Source: Hypomesus transpacificus
Lineage: Eukaryota; Chordata; Actinopteri; Osmeriformes; Osmeridae
Direction: 5' to 3'
Assembly (NCBI RefSeq): GCF_021917145.1
Contig: NC_061067.1
Coordinates: 1,512,538-1,576,537 of the forward strand
Length of the DNA stretch: 64,000 bases
A program made the position numbers and the translations under genes. Positions 25,694-37,639 of the stretch are shown here, piece by piece (position 1 is the first letter of the stretch; each line of letters opens with the position of its first letter). Below the pieces are notes generated by a model that did not search any database, had not been told where the DNA came from, and saw only the letters and a list, made by a program, of their open reading frames with translations.

Positions 25694-26993
25694 GAGGCTC
25701 CCTCTCTCAGACAGCACCTCCAGGCTCCCTCTCTCAGACAGCACCTCCAGGCTCCCTCTCTCAGACAGCACCTCCAGGCTCCCTCTCTCAGACAGCACCT
25801 CCAGGCTCCCTCTCTCAGACAGCACCTCCAGGCTCCCTCTCTCAGACAGCACCTCCAGGCTCCCTCTCTCAGACAGCACCTCCAGGCTCCCTCTCTCAGA
25901 CAGCACCTCCAGGCTCCCTCTCTCAGACAGCACCTCCAGGCTCCCTCTCTCAGACAGCACCTCCAGGCTCCCTCTCTCAGACAGCACCTCCAGGCTCCCT
26001 CTCTCAGACAGCACCTCCAGGCTCCCTCTCTCAGACAGCACCTCCAGGCTCCCTCTCTCAGACAGCACCTCCAGGCTCCCTCTCTCAGACAGCACCTCCA
26101 GGCTCCCTCTCTCAGACAGCACCTCCAGGCTCCCTCTCTCAGACAGCACCTCCAGGCTCCCTCTCTCAGACAGCACCTCCAGGCTCCCTCTCTCAGACAG
26201 CACCTCCAGGCTCCCTCTCTCAGACAGCACCTCCAGGCTCCCTCTCTCAGACAGCACCTCCAGGCTCCCTCTCTCAGACAGCACCTCCAGGCTCCCTCTC
26301 TCAGACAGCACCTCCAGGCTCCCTCTCTCAGACAGCACCTCCAGGCTCCCTCTCTCAGACAGCACCTCCAGGCTCCCTCTCTCAGACAGCACCTCCAGGC
26401 TCCCTCTCTCAGACAGCACCTCCAGGCTCCCTCTCTCGGACAGCACCTCCAGGCTCCCTCTCTCAGACAGCACCTCCAGGCTCCCTCTCTCAGACAACAC
26501 CTCCAGGCTCCCTCTCTCAGACAGCACCTCCAGGCTCCCTCTCTCAGACAGCACCTCCAGGCTCCCTCTCTCAGACAGCACCTCCAGGCTCCCTCTCTCA
26601 GACAGCACCTCCAGGCTCCCTCTCTCAGACAGCACCTCCAGGCTCCCTCTCTCAGACAGCACCTCCAGGCTCCCTCTCTCAGACAGCACCTCCAGGCTCC
26701 CTCTCTCAGACAGCACCTCCAGGCTCCCTCTCTCAGACAGCACCTCCAGGCTCCCTCTCTCAGACAGCACCTCCAGGCTCCCTCTCTCGGACAGCACCTC
26801 CAGGCTCCCTCTCTCGGACAGCACCTCCAGGCTCCCTCTCTCGGACAGCACCTCCAGGCTCCCTCTCTCAGACAGCACCTCCAGGCTCCCTCTCTCAGAC
26901 AACACCTCCAGGCTCCCTCTCTCAGACAGCACCTCCAGGCTCCCTCTCTCAGACAGCACCTCCAGGCTCCCTCTCTCAGACAGCACCTCCAGG
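25694..26993. repeat. 27-bp minisatellite, about 48 copies
   Basis: The unit is CAGCACCTCCAGGCTCCCTC followed by TCTCAGA, nearly identical throughout. Because 27 is a multiple of three and the unit lacks stops in several frames, it yields long open frames of no clear meaning on both strands. Point variants (A to G at 26438, 26789, 26816, 26843; G to A at 26497, 26902) mark substructure. Confidence 0.97.
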
Positions 26994-27055
26994 AGCACAG
27001 GACAGGGCCAGCAAGCCTCCTCCTGACAACAGCAACCAAGAAACCAGCTCACACA

Positions 27056-28048
27056 GGAGAGGAGCAGAGGAGGAGGAGAGGAGGAGGAGGGGAGGAGGGC
27101 AGGAGGGAAGGAGGAGAGGAGGAGAGGACCAGGGGAGGAGGGCAGGAGGAGAGGACCAGAGGAGGAGGGGAGGAGGAGAGGAGGAGGGGAGGAGGGGAGG
27201 AGGAGGGGAGGAGGAGGAGGGGAGGAGGAGAAGAGGAGGGGAGGAGGGGAGGAGGAGAGGAGGAGAGGACCAGGGGAGGAGGGGAGGAGGGCAGGAGGGG
27301 AGGAGCAGAGGAGGAGGAGAGGAGGGGAGGAGAGGAGGAGTGGAGGAGAGGAGGAGTGGAGGATAGGAGGAGGGCAGGAGGGGAGGAGAGGACCAGGGGA
27401 GGAGGGCAGGAGGGGAGGAGGAGAGGAGGAGAGGACCAGGGGAGGAGGGGAGGAGGGCAGGAGGGGAGGAGGAGAGGAGGAGAGGACCAGGGGAGGAGGG
27501 CAGGAGGAGAGGACCAGAGGAGGAGGGCAGGAGGAGAGGAGGAGGAGTGGAGGAGGAGGAGAGGACCAGAGGAGGGGAGGAGGGCAGGAGGAGAGGAGGA
27601 GAGGACCAGGGGAGGAGGGCAGGAGGGGAGGAGGAGAGGAGGAGAGGACCAGGGGAGGAGGGGAGGAGGGCAGGAGGAGAGGACCAGAGGAGGAGGGCAG
27701 GAGGAGAGGAGGAGGAGAGGAGGAGTGGAGGAGGAGGAGAGGACCAGAGGAGGGGAGGAGGGCAGGAGGAGAGGACCAGGGGAGGAGGGCAGGAGGGGAG
27801 GAGGAGAGGAGGAGAGGACCAGGGGAGGAGGGGAGGAGGGCAGGAGGAGAGGACCAGAGGAGGAGGGCAGGAGGAGAGGAGGAGGAGAGGAGGAGTGGAG
27901 GAGGAGGAGAGGACCAGAGGAGGGGAGGAGGGCAGGAGGAGGAGGAGGAGAGGACCAGGGGAGGAGGGCAGGAGGGGAGGAAGAGAGGACCAGAGGAGGA
28001 GGGCAGGAGGGGAGGAGGAGAGGAGGAGGAGGGGAGGAGGAAAGGAGG
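27056..28048. repeat. About 1 kb of (GGA)-rich polypurine, complex minisatellite
   Basis: The + strand is almost only G and A, with C in the recurring GGACCAG and GGGCAGG and few T. Subunits such as GAGAGGACCAGGGGAGGAGG recur with higher-order periodicity of about 40-180 bp. Such DNA can form triplexes and slipped or quadruplex structures. Confidence 0.95.
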
Positions 28049-28249
28049 ACCTTTGCGGTTGATTGCAGAACTAATTTCACGTGTTGTAGAGAGATTAAAG
28101 AAACGTTAATCTGGATATTAAGAACGTAATATGTCAGAGTTAGGGGTCAGGGCTGCCTGCAGGAAATCCATAGAAATGAAAATTGGATTGGATGATGAAG
28201 ATGAGCCAGCAGAGAAATAAAGGAAGAGGTAGAGAAAAGAGAACATACA

Positions 28250-28251
<2 letters not shown>

Positions 28252-28314
<63 letters not shown>
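28252..28314. repeat. (GT)n microsatellite, 63 bp
   Basis: About 31 uninterrupted GT dinucleotides. Confidence 0.98.
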
Positions 28315-28319
<5 letters not shown>

Positions 28320-28463
28320 TGAATCCAGAGAATTGCAGATGAGTACAATCATTGCAATTCTTGGAATCTTCTAATTATTTTGTGACATTTCTGAATCATA
28401 TACTGTAATACAATAAGCAGATCTGCAAAAAGTGGAGATGAAGGGGGGGGGGGGTGAGAGAGG

Positions 28464-28466
<3 letters not shown>

Positions 28467-28548
<82 letters not shown>
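28467..28548. repeat. (GA)n microsatellite, about 82 bp
   Basis: About 41 uninterrupted GA dinucleotides, preceded by a G run at 28443-28454. Confidence 0.98.
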
Positions 28549-28550
<2 letters not shown>

Positions 28551-28624
28551 AGAAAAGGAGAGAGTAAGGAGAGAAAATATTTTCAAATCAGCCTGTCATT
28601 GGTTGCATTTTAAACATGTTGTTT

Positions 28625-31600
28625 TTTGTGTCGTAAGTGTGCGCGAGGGAGTGAAAGACGAGGGGTGGAGCGGACGCAATTTGGTAAACACTCACGCGGA
28701 TGCATATTTATGACTTCACATCGTAAATGCACTTCATGATAAGGCGAATAATTCAGACGGCACATTATAGGCAGCACTTTAACATATTCTATAAGCCGAG
28801 CTAAAGACGGCCTTGTTTGCCATTTCACAAAAACATACCAACAATAGCTCATTCTCTTGTCTTGGTTTGTCTCCATACGCAACCAATCACACGGCGGCAC
28901 ACAGCGCTGTTTTCTAATGAGCATACTGCCACCTACTGGCGATTCCAAGAACTTCAGAAATCTGACAGGTGAAACGTGCTTCCGTATTTACGGTTGTCTC
29001 GTCAAGGGTTTACATTTTTTCTGTCTTTTTCTGTCTTCTCAACAAAATTGGTTGAACAAATGAGTGTCTACTGGATGTATATCAACAGCCATGCTCACAA
29101 TTATAACACTTTTATGTACATTTTGGAATTTTGAATATGAATTGAAGCTTTATTGAGAACTATAGAAGGTACAATTTCTGTCGAAACTGAGGTGTGCTTG
29201 CGGCCGCTGCAGCGTTATTTTTCCTCACGTACAAACCTATTGTTTTAATCTAATATATTGTTTAATCTAATATAGTGTTTAATCTAAAGACAATAGTTTT
29301 CATATTCATATATATTTACATTTTACAAGTATGTCTGTATTTTAAAAATATGTATGCCTTATGTATGCCTACTATTTATGAAGATGGCATAAGTTAAATA
29401 GAATACAACATACATTAGTCTACTTGCTGCTTATTTACCTTTCAAAATATTAAGAGTGAACGTGTGAATGAAACCAGGTTCTCTTATTTCCCTTCATGCA
29501 AGAATTAGTAAGGAGACACCTCACATCGTTGAAAACTCCAGGCTACAATTTACAATTCTGTGTAAAAATGGTCCTAAACTATATTGACTTGACCTTCCCA
29601 TGAACTTTTCCCCTTCTACTGATATTTTTAAGTATTTATTCATATTACATTTCATGAATAAGAAATCCCTTTGAAAAAAGCTGATTCAAACAACGTTTTC
29701 ACATTTTCCAGCAGTCTCTTGCTGGAATTGCGATTCAGGAAACCATCTTATAACTGAAAAAATGCCCCCAAAACATGTGTTTTTGGAAAACTGGTTATAA
29801 GGACAAGTTTGCAAAAAAAAAAAAACGGATTGAGGCATTTCCAATAAATGTTGTTTAGCAAGTAGCTAATTAAGAAGAGTTCGTTCAGACTATGTAGCGA
29901 GGAAACTTGACGTTCCAGCTTTCTGTCGCTCACCTCGTATATGAGTCATCTAACCACTCCAATTGTTCGGATGATCAACATTTGTTCTCTATTTCAATTT
30001 CAGTCAGCCTACCAAACATCCACTGTAATAGCCTACAGTTATACAATTCCGGTAATTCTGTAAAACTGTTCAAAAAACACTGTATGAATTTGTTTCAGCC
30101 CGGGGGACTAACATTCATGACAAAACAGAACATGAAATATAACGGCCCTTGATTTGTATCGGCTGTAATGTCGTTTTCTTTCTACGTGAAGTAGCCTTAT
30201 CTAGGTCACCATTCCACTTCACCCCCTATAGTTAAGGTGTTTTCACTTTACACCCACACACAAACACATAGGGTCACGGGGAGAGGAGGGAAGGCAGGAC
30301 CAACGGAGAAGGGTGTGTAAATGAACAGAGAAGTAAGGTTAAGCAGAGAATGAGCGACAGTGGAGAGCGTGCTAAGCCAACATGTCTGCTGTACTGTACA
30401 CTCTTCAGAAAGTCAGGCCGATGAACACCCTGTTCCTTATTTACAGCGTCAAAGAAAGAGAAGAGAAAGAGAGAAAGTTACAGAGAAACACAGCTTAGAG
30501 AGAGATCTACAGAGAGAGACTCAAAGAACACATCCCTGCTCATGTAATACAACATTTGGCGTTCCCAAACCCAGCAGCTATTTTCCACTTCCATATATTC
30601 TTGAAATGTATTACATGATAATCAGTTTGCTTCTATATTTACTAGAAAGTATAATGCACTTACTCAATTTGGAGGTTGTTTTTTTTTATTATCAATGTCT
30701 ATTTTTTTATACGAATAAATGTAAATGATTAATTCACCTTTTAAAAGAACCTCTATTTAGTGTATTTTGAACATGTGCAAAGAAAGGTATTGAAAATTAT
30801 AAAGCGTGACCAACCTTTGAACCAAACGCTGTAATGAGATCGGGTCCCATTTTGCATTTCATGATAAAGGTTATTTTGCCTCTGATTCAACTGTCAATCA
30901 TCCCTATGCAAATGAACCTTCCTGTCTCCAACCAATCATGATGAAGTAATTGTGCTCCTCATGATTGCATATGATGGATGGCTCCTCCCCCTACACCGCC
31001 CCCCCAGACAGATTCAAATTCAGAGGAGATATAGCTGTGTTCACACACACAGGTATGCACACATTTTTCCAAGCACAGGTAAAGGTATTCCATTAAATGT
31101 CATCATCAAGAGTGTTTTTCTGAGTGTTCTCACACACACAATGGTGGTCTTACACACACACACACACACAAATTCCCTCCATGCATGAAAGTGTGCCACA
31201 CAACAAACCTGATCAGCAATGAACACACTTCCTGTATCACATACACAAGCTGACACGCCCAACAACACATTAACCTGAGGTACAGACATATGAACATGCA
31301 GAAATTCACAGTGCATATTGGACTTAAAAGCAGATATCAGAATAAAGAAAGATGTTTACCTTACGATTGCCTCCTCTCATGCCGGCCTACTGCCTTACTG
31401 TCCAGGTGTGTGTGTGTGTGTGTGTGAGGGAGTGTGTGAGGGAGTGTGTGAATACTGACACTGGGACTGGAAATAGAGGAGAATCCATTACGTTTGGAGA
31501 ATCACCCAGAGCGCCCCGAAATGAGGGGCAGGAGCCTGTCAGAGACCGTGTGCACCTGCTCCCACTGGTGTGTGTGAGGGTTGTGTGTGTGTTTCTACAT

Positions 31601-31830
31601 GTGAGGGTTGGAGGTTTGTGTGCGTGTGTGTGTGTGTGTAGCCCAAAATGAGGTGCAGGGGCCAGACAGTGACCTTCTCCCAATGAGCCCCCCTGTGATT
31701 TATATACCGTGCTCTTATCCTTCTGTGCACTCACTCACACACACGCACACACTACCACAGAAAACGCTAACACAATACCACACTAACATGCACACACACA
31801 CACAAATACAGAAAGATTAACACGAAGCCT
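28625..31830. other. Gene-free stretch with candidate regulatory blocks
   Basis: Mostly unique DNA. 28640-28960 is complex sequence with few repeats. 30800-30980 has ATGCAAATG, CTGTCAATCATC and CCAATCATG close together, resembling clustered POU and PBX/MEIS-type sites. CA/GT runs occur near 31150, 31405 and 31620. No gene recognised. Confidence 0.45.
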
Positions 31831-31837
31831 TCCTGGT

Positions 31838-31893
31838 TCTGTTCCTGGTTCTGTTGCTGGTTCTGTTCCTGGTTCTGTTCCTGGTCTTGGGGA
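31838..31893. repeat. 12-bp array TTCTGTTCCTGG, about five copies
   Basis: Direct repeats with one G variant (GTTGCTGG). Confidence 0.88.
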
Positions 31894-31964
31894 GTGATGT
31901 TGTGTCTAGGAGACAGACTGGACCTGGGAGAGAACATCAGTCCTCAGGGCTTCCTGTACCACAG

Positions 31965-32182
31965 CTCTCCTTCTCCCCCTCTGTCCCCTTTCCTCTCTCC
32001 TTCTCCCCCTCTGTCTCCTTTCCTCTCTCCTTCTCCCCCTCTGTCCCCTTTCCTCTCTCCTTCTCCCCCTCTGTCTCCTTTCCTCTCTCCTTCTCCCCCT
32101 CTGTCTCCTTTCCTCTCTCCTTCTCCCCCTCTGTCTCCTTTCCTCTCTCCTTCTCCCCCTCTGTCCCCTTTCCCCTCTCCTT
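31965..32182. repeat. 30-bp pyrimidine minisatellite, about seven copies
   Basis: Unit CCTCTCTCCTTCTCCCCCTC followed by TGTCTCCTTT, with a T/C variant (GTCTCC or GTCCCC). Pure pyrimidine apart from one G per unit. Confidence 0.94.
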
Positions 32183-32618
32183 CACACTCTCTCCCCTTCC
32201 TCTCTCCTTTCTCTCCCACCCTCTCTTTGTCTCTCTCTCTTTCCTCCATGTCTGAGAGCCTACTCTGCTGTCCCAGGGGCCAGGTAAGGAGGCGACCTGG
32301 CATAGAGAAAAGGGCCACTGAGCTCCTATTGGCTAATACATGCTGATTAAGGGGGCCGGGCAACATCTGACTGTAATTGAACCTTCAACCCCCCCCCCCC
32401 CCACCTCTCTCTCAACTTCCCTGTCTGTCTCCCTCTCCCTCTCTCTTTCCCTGAGTCTCTCCCACAGAGCAGCAGGCTGTAATTCAAACCACCAGAGCCA
32501 ATTATGCATATGATCCCCGGGATGACCAATGACCTTCCATCCGCTTAATTTGTTTACGATATTTAAATCAGCCCTCGTTTGACACAGACGCTGGAGGGCG
32601 CCTACAAACTGCTAAACA

Positions 32619-32752
32619 CCCTGTTGACACACACACACACACCCTGTTGACACACACACACACCCTGTTGACACACACACACACCCTGCTGACACACACA
32701 CACACACCCTGTTGACACACACACACACCCTGTTGACACACACACACACCCA
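32619..32752. repeat. CACACCCTGTTGACACACAC array, about six copies
   Basis: CA-rich units of about 22-24 bp each with CCCTGTTGAC (one CCCTGCTGAC). Confidence 0.9.
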
Positions 32753-32759
32753 AAGACAC

Positions 32760-35700
32760 ATAGAAGCGCTACTGAACACCTCTCTTTCTTACATGTTCTC
32801 CTCTCCTCTATCCCCCTCTTCTTACCTCACCTCTATGTACATCTCCTCATATCGCCTCCCCCACTCTCCTCTGCTGACCTCTACTCACCTCTCCTCTTCT
32901 CCTAGCCTTAATTCTCCTTTCCTTTCCTCTTCACTTCTCTCCTCACCTCCTCTCCCCTGTTGCAACACACTCCTTCTTCCTCACTCCAAACAATCTTCAC
33001 TCTCATTCTCCATTGTCTCTGTCTCTCTCCTCTCCCGATTTCTTTCATTGTCTGTTTTTGCAGCAGTACTGTGTAATGGAGTAGTGGTACTGTAGTGTGT
33101 GAGTATGTATGTTCAACTAATGTGTTACACACACACACACATATAAACACACAAACCACTGACATGCACATGCGTGTATTCGTATCTATAATTTCATATC
33201 AGTCCCTCTGGAGGGAGTTTTGTGTTTATTCTGATCCAAGTCAACTTCATCAAAAACAAGAACAAAGTGCCAAAGCCAATCAATTGGATGTATTCATGAA
33301 AAATGCATATTGTTCTTTTCTAATTACACGCATTGTAGCTCGTAATAAAGCGGTGTTCATCAGAGTTCAGATGAGAAAGAACGTGAGAGAGAAAGAGAGA
33401 GAGAGAGGGAGGAAGAGAGAGAGAGAGAGGGAGGAAGAGAGATAGCAAGAGTGGGAGAGAAAAATAGAAATGGTTGGGATAGATTGAGAGAAAGAGGCAA
33501 GCAAGGTGATTGTAAGAGCCTAAGGATTTTCTCTGGTCTAACACTGCCCCCTGCTGCTGGTAGGTGGAACCACATGCACCGGGCTGTGTGCTGGTTCATC
33601 CCTTACAGTAGAACACATCACCCAAACCTCATATCTCCTCAGAACATACAACTATGCAACGAGTGAGATTTTCTCAAATAGCAGCTGTAATTTGTCACAT
33701 TGGACTGCAATGTGTCATAATAAGAATTGGGTCTGAGTTGCATAAAGAGACTTGGTTAATTAAACTGTCCCCCTGAATGTGTGTGTGTGTCACACATTAC
33801 ACAACACAACCAACAAACCCAACACACACAGAGTGTGTGAGTACTGTAGTAGACCAGACAGACAAGGTGAGGCCAACAGCAGGACTATCCCAGAAGAAGT
33901 TAACGTAGGCCTCTCGTGAAAACAGCCACTCATCTGAATCTGGCCAACCCAGAAACGTCTGATCACATTTAGCGTTGTAGCGCTGAGATGAAACCTGTGG
34001 GAGAAGCCCAAGCTGATAGAACCTACGGTGATGATGGACCCAAGGCACCAGAAACAGAAAAACAGAAGGGAATTAGAGAGACGAGGAAACTTCAGCTTCT
34101 CCAGCAGTTTTTGTTGAGTTAATTCCCGCCTGACAGCGAGGAGTGCTTAGCTTGCCTACGGAGAACTTGAAGGAGAAAGATTACATTTTAGCTTTAATTA
34201 AAGCAGCTCATTTGCATAGCTTTATAAATCATAATATATGCTAATGTGCATTTATATTAGAGTGCTGCGTGGACAGTTAATTTGGCCTAAAAACGTCCAT
34301 AAATATTCGTTAATGTTATTTTTAGCTCCAATCATTAAATATTTTTTAAATCATGTTTTTTTTTGTCTTTTTTGTATCAATGATATGTTTTCCATAATTT
34401 CCAGTCAGACGCAATTAAGTTCATGATTCATGTCAAACCGCATGACATCTGCAAGCGCATGGGTAACTCAAACCATAATTGTGTTTTCTGTTACTACTGC
34501 GGTCAGAGTCGTGTTTGTAAATGCTGTGGGAGGTTTGAGAAAAGATACCTTAGCAAAAGCATTGTCTGTGTTTACTTTGCCAACAGACCATCCTGTTGAC
34601 TAATCACCTACTGGATATCTGCCATCTCTGAGAGCAGAGAAGGAGATAAAAAGGAGAGAGCTAAATTCAGCATTTGACTTCTTATCGAAAAGTGAAGAAT
34701 ACCCATTTGTTTATGTGCCATTTGTCTTTCCCCCCCAAACGCAGTCCTTTGAACGATGCCTGTCACCCTGTGTGCTACAGTTCATCTCTCCGAGTGTCTC
34801 TATTCGGATGTCACGACTGTAGCGTCAAGCAGACGAGAGGTGTGTGATGCCTGTGGTGGCTGTGGCCTCTCCCACTCCCCCTACTCTCTGAGTGGACCCA
34901 TCGGCTTCAGGGGACAAGCCTCATTACAGGAGCAGGTGACTCCAGCCTCCTCGCCCTTGTTATGCATATGGAGATCATCAATCCAGCCACTCGACGGTGC
35001 TCTCCAACTGAGCGGGCCCCGACCTGTAACCCTGGATCCCAGCGCTGGGCTTTCACCCCTGGAGAGAGGAGCAGACTAAAGATGGTCAAGGGCTGAACAC
35101 TTCTGGAAACTGTTTCATGACTTTCCAAAGGAAAAGCTCTGGGTTTCTTCCAATGAAAGGAGAGGGGAGGGAAAAACAGAGGTTAGATGGAGGGATGGAT
35201 AAGGAAGGATGATGAGGAGAGCAGGGTTCATTTCTATGTGCAACATTTGACACTCACAAACCCCCCCCCCTCCTACCCCCCCCCCATGCTCTCTCGACTT
35301 CTCTTTCCCTCTCCTGTGTGGTGTGTGTGAGAGTGTGTGTGTGAGAGAGTGTGTGTGTGTGTGAGTGTGCGTGTGTGTGTGTGAGTGTGTGTGTGTGTGT
35401 GTGTGTTCCCCTCCTCCTCACTCCACTCTGGAGGCTGTAGTTGCTTTCATTGTGTCCGACCCAGCCTTTGTTATAGACGAAGGAGTTTGTGTGTGTGTGT
35501 ACACGCGGTCGCACTTGTATGTGTCCGTGTGCATGTGTGTGCGTGTGTGAGAGTGTGTGTGTGTGTCGGAGGAACAGAGGCTACTTTCTCCTCCTCCTCT
35601 CTCAGTCGAGACTCAGGCCTTCCTCCAAAACAAGAGACCGTGTTCTCCAATGAATCATCCCTTTAATCACACTCTAATGGCTCTCTCTTCTCCGGCCTCA

Positions 35701-36483
35701 AAGCTTCACCTAATGGATTTTCAAATGGAGCTGGATGTTGTGCAGAGGAGAGCTGGATGGACTCTCCTGTTATTTCTTCCCTCTGATGATCCGTGTGCGT
35801 TCTGAATGCTTTGTTGTGATGGAGTGTGGCCAGATGCAAGATGAAACAATTTCCGGCAAACGGCTTGGAACAGCAGAGTGCGGGAGAGCCTCTCCACTTC
35901 ATGGTGACTATTAGAAAGCATTCGGAGAGCTTCGACTGCCAGTGTGTTCACTCCAGCCCGTAGCGTGTGTGTTTACCAAGAGGAATATGGAGCCACACTT
36001 TCTTTGGCCCCGCCATCGTCTTACGCATTTGATGAAACACTTTGTGAGTCAATGACCGACACACGGCTGATTGATGAGTCAACTTGAAGTCAAGATGCAG
36101 AGAGTAGACCTGATGTGAAACTAGAGTCTAAATCTTGCCTTATCATGAACCTCGTACTAACTAGATGACCAGTTCAATTCAGTCATACATTTTTTTTTAC
36201 AATTATAAAAAGATCTCATTGTTACACCCTGCAGTAGTTGAAAGCACATTAGATGGCATGGTGTGACACAGTGGGGTCTCAACCTTGTGTAATTATTCAA
36301 ATGGAACTGGCTGATTCTCAGCTTCCTCCCCGGAGCTGAAATGACACGTCATCTAATTAACCAGAGAGAATCGACAGCATGGCGTCACCTCCATTAGGTC
36401 CCCACTGGAAACGAGACCTGTCCTCAGGGTTCCTGTCACAACGGCTGCTCTGCATCCAGCGTGACGTCTCAGTTCGTGTCGGC
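32760..36483. other. Gene-free stretch with candidate regulatory blocks
   Basis: 33385-33440 is GA-rich. 34130-34640 is AT-rich complex sequence with many TAAT-core sites and a TTTGCATA element, and 35640-35960 is non-repetitive. None encodes a recognisable protein. Confidence 0.45.
35320..35406. repeat. (GT)n with GAGAGTGT interruptions
   Basis: GT-rich stretch of about 85 bp; a second GT block follows at 35487-35566. Confidence 0.92.
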
Positions 36484-37005
36484 CTCTCTCTCTCCAGCTC
36501 TCTCTCTCTCCCCCTCGCTCCAGCTCTCTCTCCCCCTCGCTCCAGCTCTCTCTCTCTCTCCCCCTCGCTCCAGCTCTCTCTCTCTCTCTCCCCCTCGCTC
36601 CAGCTCTCTCTTTCTCCCCCTCACTCCAGCTCTCTCTCTCTCTCTCTCTCCCCCTCGCTCCAGCTCTCTCTCTCTCTCCCCCTCGCTCCAGCTCTCTCTC
36701 TCTTTCTCCCCCTCACTCCAGCTCTCTCTCTCTCTCCCCCTCGCTCCAGCTCTCTCTCTCTTTCTCCCCCTCACTCCAGCTCTCTCTCTCTCAATCGCTC
36801 CAGCTCTCTCTCTCTCCCCCTCGCTCCAGCTCTCTTTCCCCCTCGCTCCAGCTCTCTCTCTCACTCACTCCCTAGCTCTCTCTCCCCCTCGCTCCAGCTC
36901 TCTCTCTCACTCACTCCCTAGCTCTCTCTCTCCCCCTCGCTCCAGCTCTCTCACTCACTCCCTAGCTCTCTCTCCCCCTCGCTCCAGCTCTCTCTCTCAC
37001 TCACC
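36484..37005. repeat. CCCCTCGCTCCAGCTCTCTC minisatellite, over 500 bp
   Basis: About 20 units of variable length in which CCCCTCGCTCCAG or CCCCTCACTCCAG alternates with (CT)n; CTCACTCACTCCCTAG joins toward the right end. Confidence 0.94.
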
Positions 37006-37490
37006 CCTCTCCATCTTGTCACCCGTTCTCTCACACACACACTCACAAACCAACTACTGCTGTCTTTGTAATCATGGCCAGGGAACCAGGAAGGGAGCGT
37101 TTAAGGGAAGGAGAGAGTGGTCGGACGGAGGTTGTCGACATTGAATTGAGAATTGAAGTGAGAGTATGATCCGACTGGTCATGGATTATTGTCCTGAGAT
37201 GACTGGTTCACTTGGAGGCCAGGTGTTGTGTACCGAACGCTGCTTGGCTTGGTGGGTGCAGAAAGATATCAGAAAGATATTAGATTCCATGTTTTAATTT
37301 GGTGTCAAGTGATCACTGCTCAGCTCTGCCTTTCTTAACCATGAGCTCCAGTCTCCGTGCAGGTTCTACAGAAGTCCTGTAAAACACATGTGAACATGAA
37401 GCTGGAAGCTTCAGTTTGTGTTGGTTGCTGCCACCTTCCTTAAGCCCTTACTTCTGTGCTTCCTTCCATACGGACTTCAGACAAACCTTG

Positions 37491-37632
37491 GCCGGGTTGC
37501 CCAGATTCGTTAAGAAGCTCTTAATGCTAAGATCTTCTTAAAAACGTTCTAAGAGCGTTCTAGAGCGCCCTTAGAACGTTCTTAAGACGCTATTAGCGTT
37601 AAGAGCTTCTTAACGAATCTGGAAAACCCGGC
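37491..37632. mobile_element. Foldback (palindromic) miniature element
   Basis: A 142-bp near-perfect inverted repeat from GCCGGGTTGCCCAGATTCGT to TAACGAATCTGGAAAACCCG, with arms that pair almost to the centre. It is flanked by CCTTG on both sides (37486-37490 and 37633-37637), a possible 5-bp target duplication. Similar foldback elements are common in fish and amphibian genomes. Confidence 0.8.
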
Positions 37633-37639
37633 CCTTGTA

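Noticed and set aside
25505..27052. Open frames of 450-515 codons on both strands (LPLSDSTSR or SERGSLEVL repeats)
   Set aside because: They arise because the 27-bp unit is a multiple of three and lacks stops in several frames. Equally long frames exist on both strands, with no signal, domain or splice context.
27049..28129. Open frames of 257-343 codons in the GGA-rich block
   Set aside because: Low-complexity Gly/Arg/Glu or Pro/Ser/Leu translations of polypurine DNA, open in opposing frames.
34756..35079. 107-codon open frame on the + strand
   Set aside because: Not repeat-derived, but no recognisable domain, no splice partners and no homologue I know.
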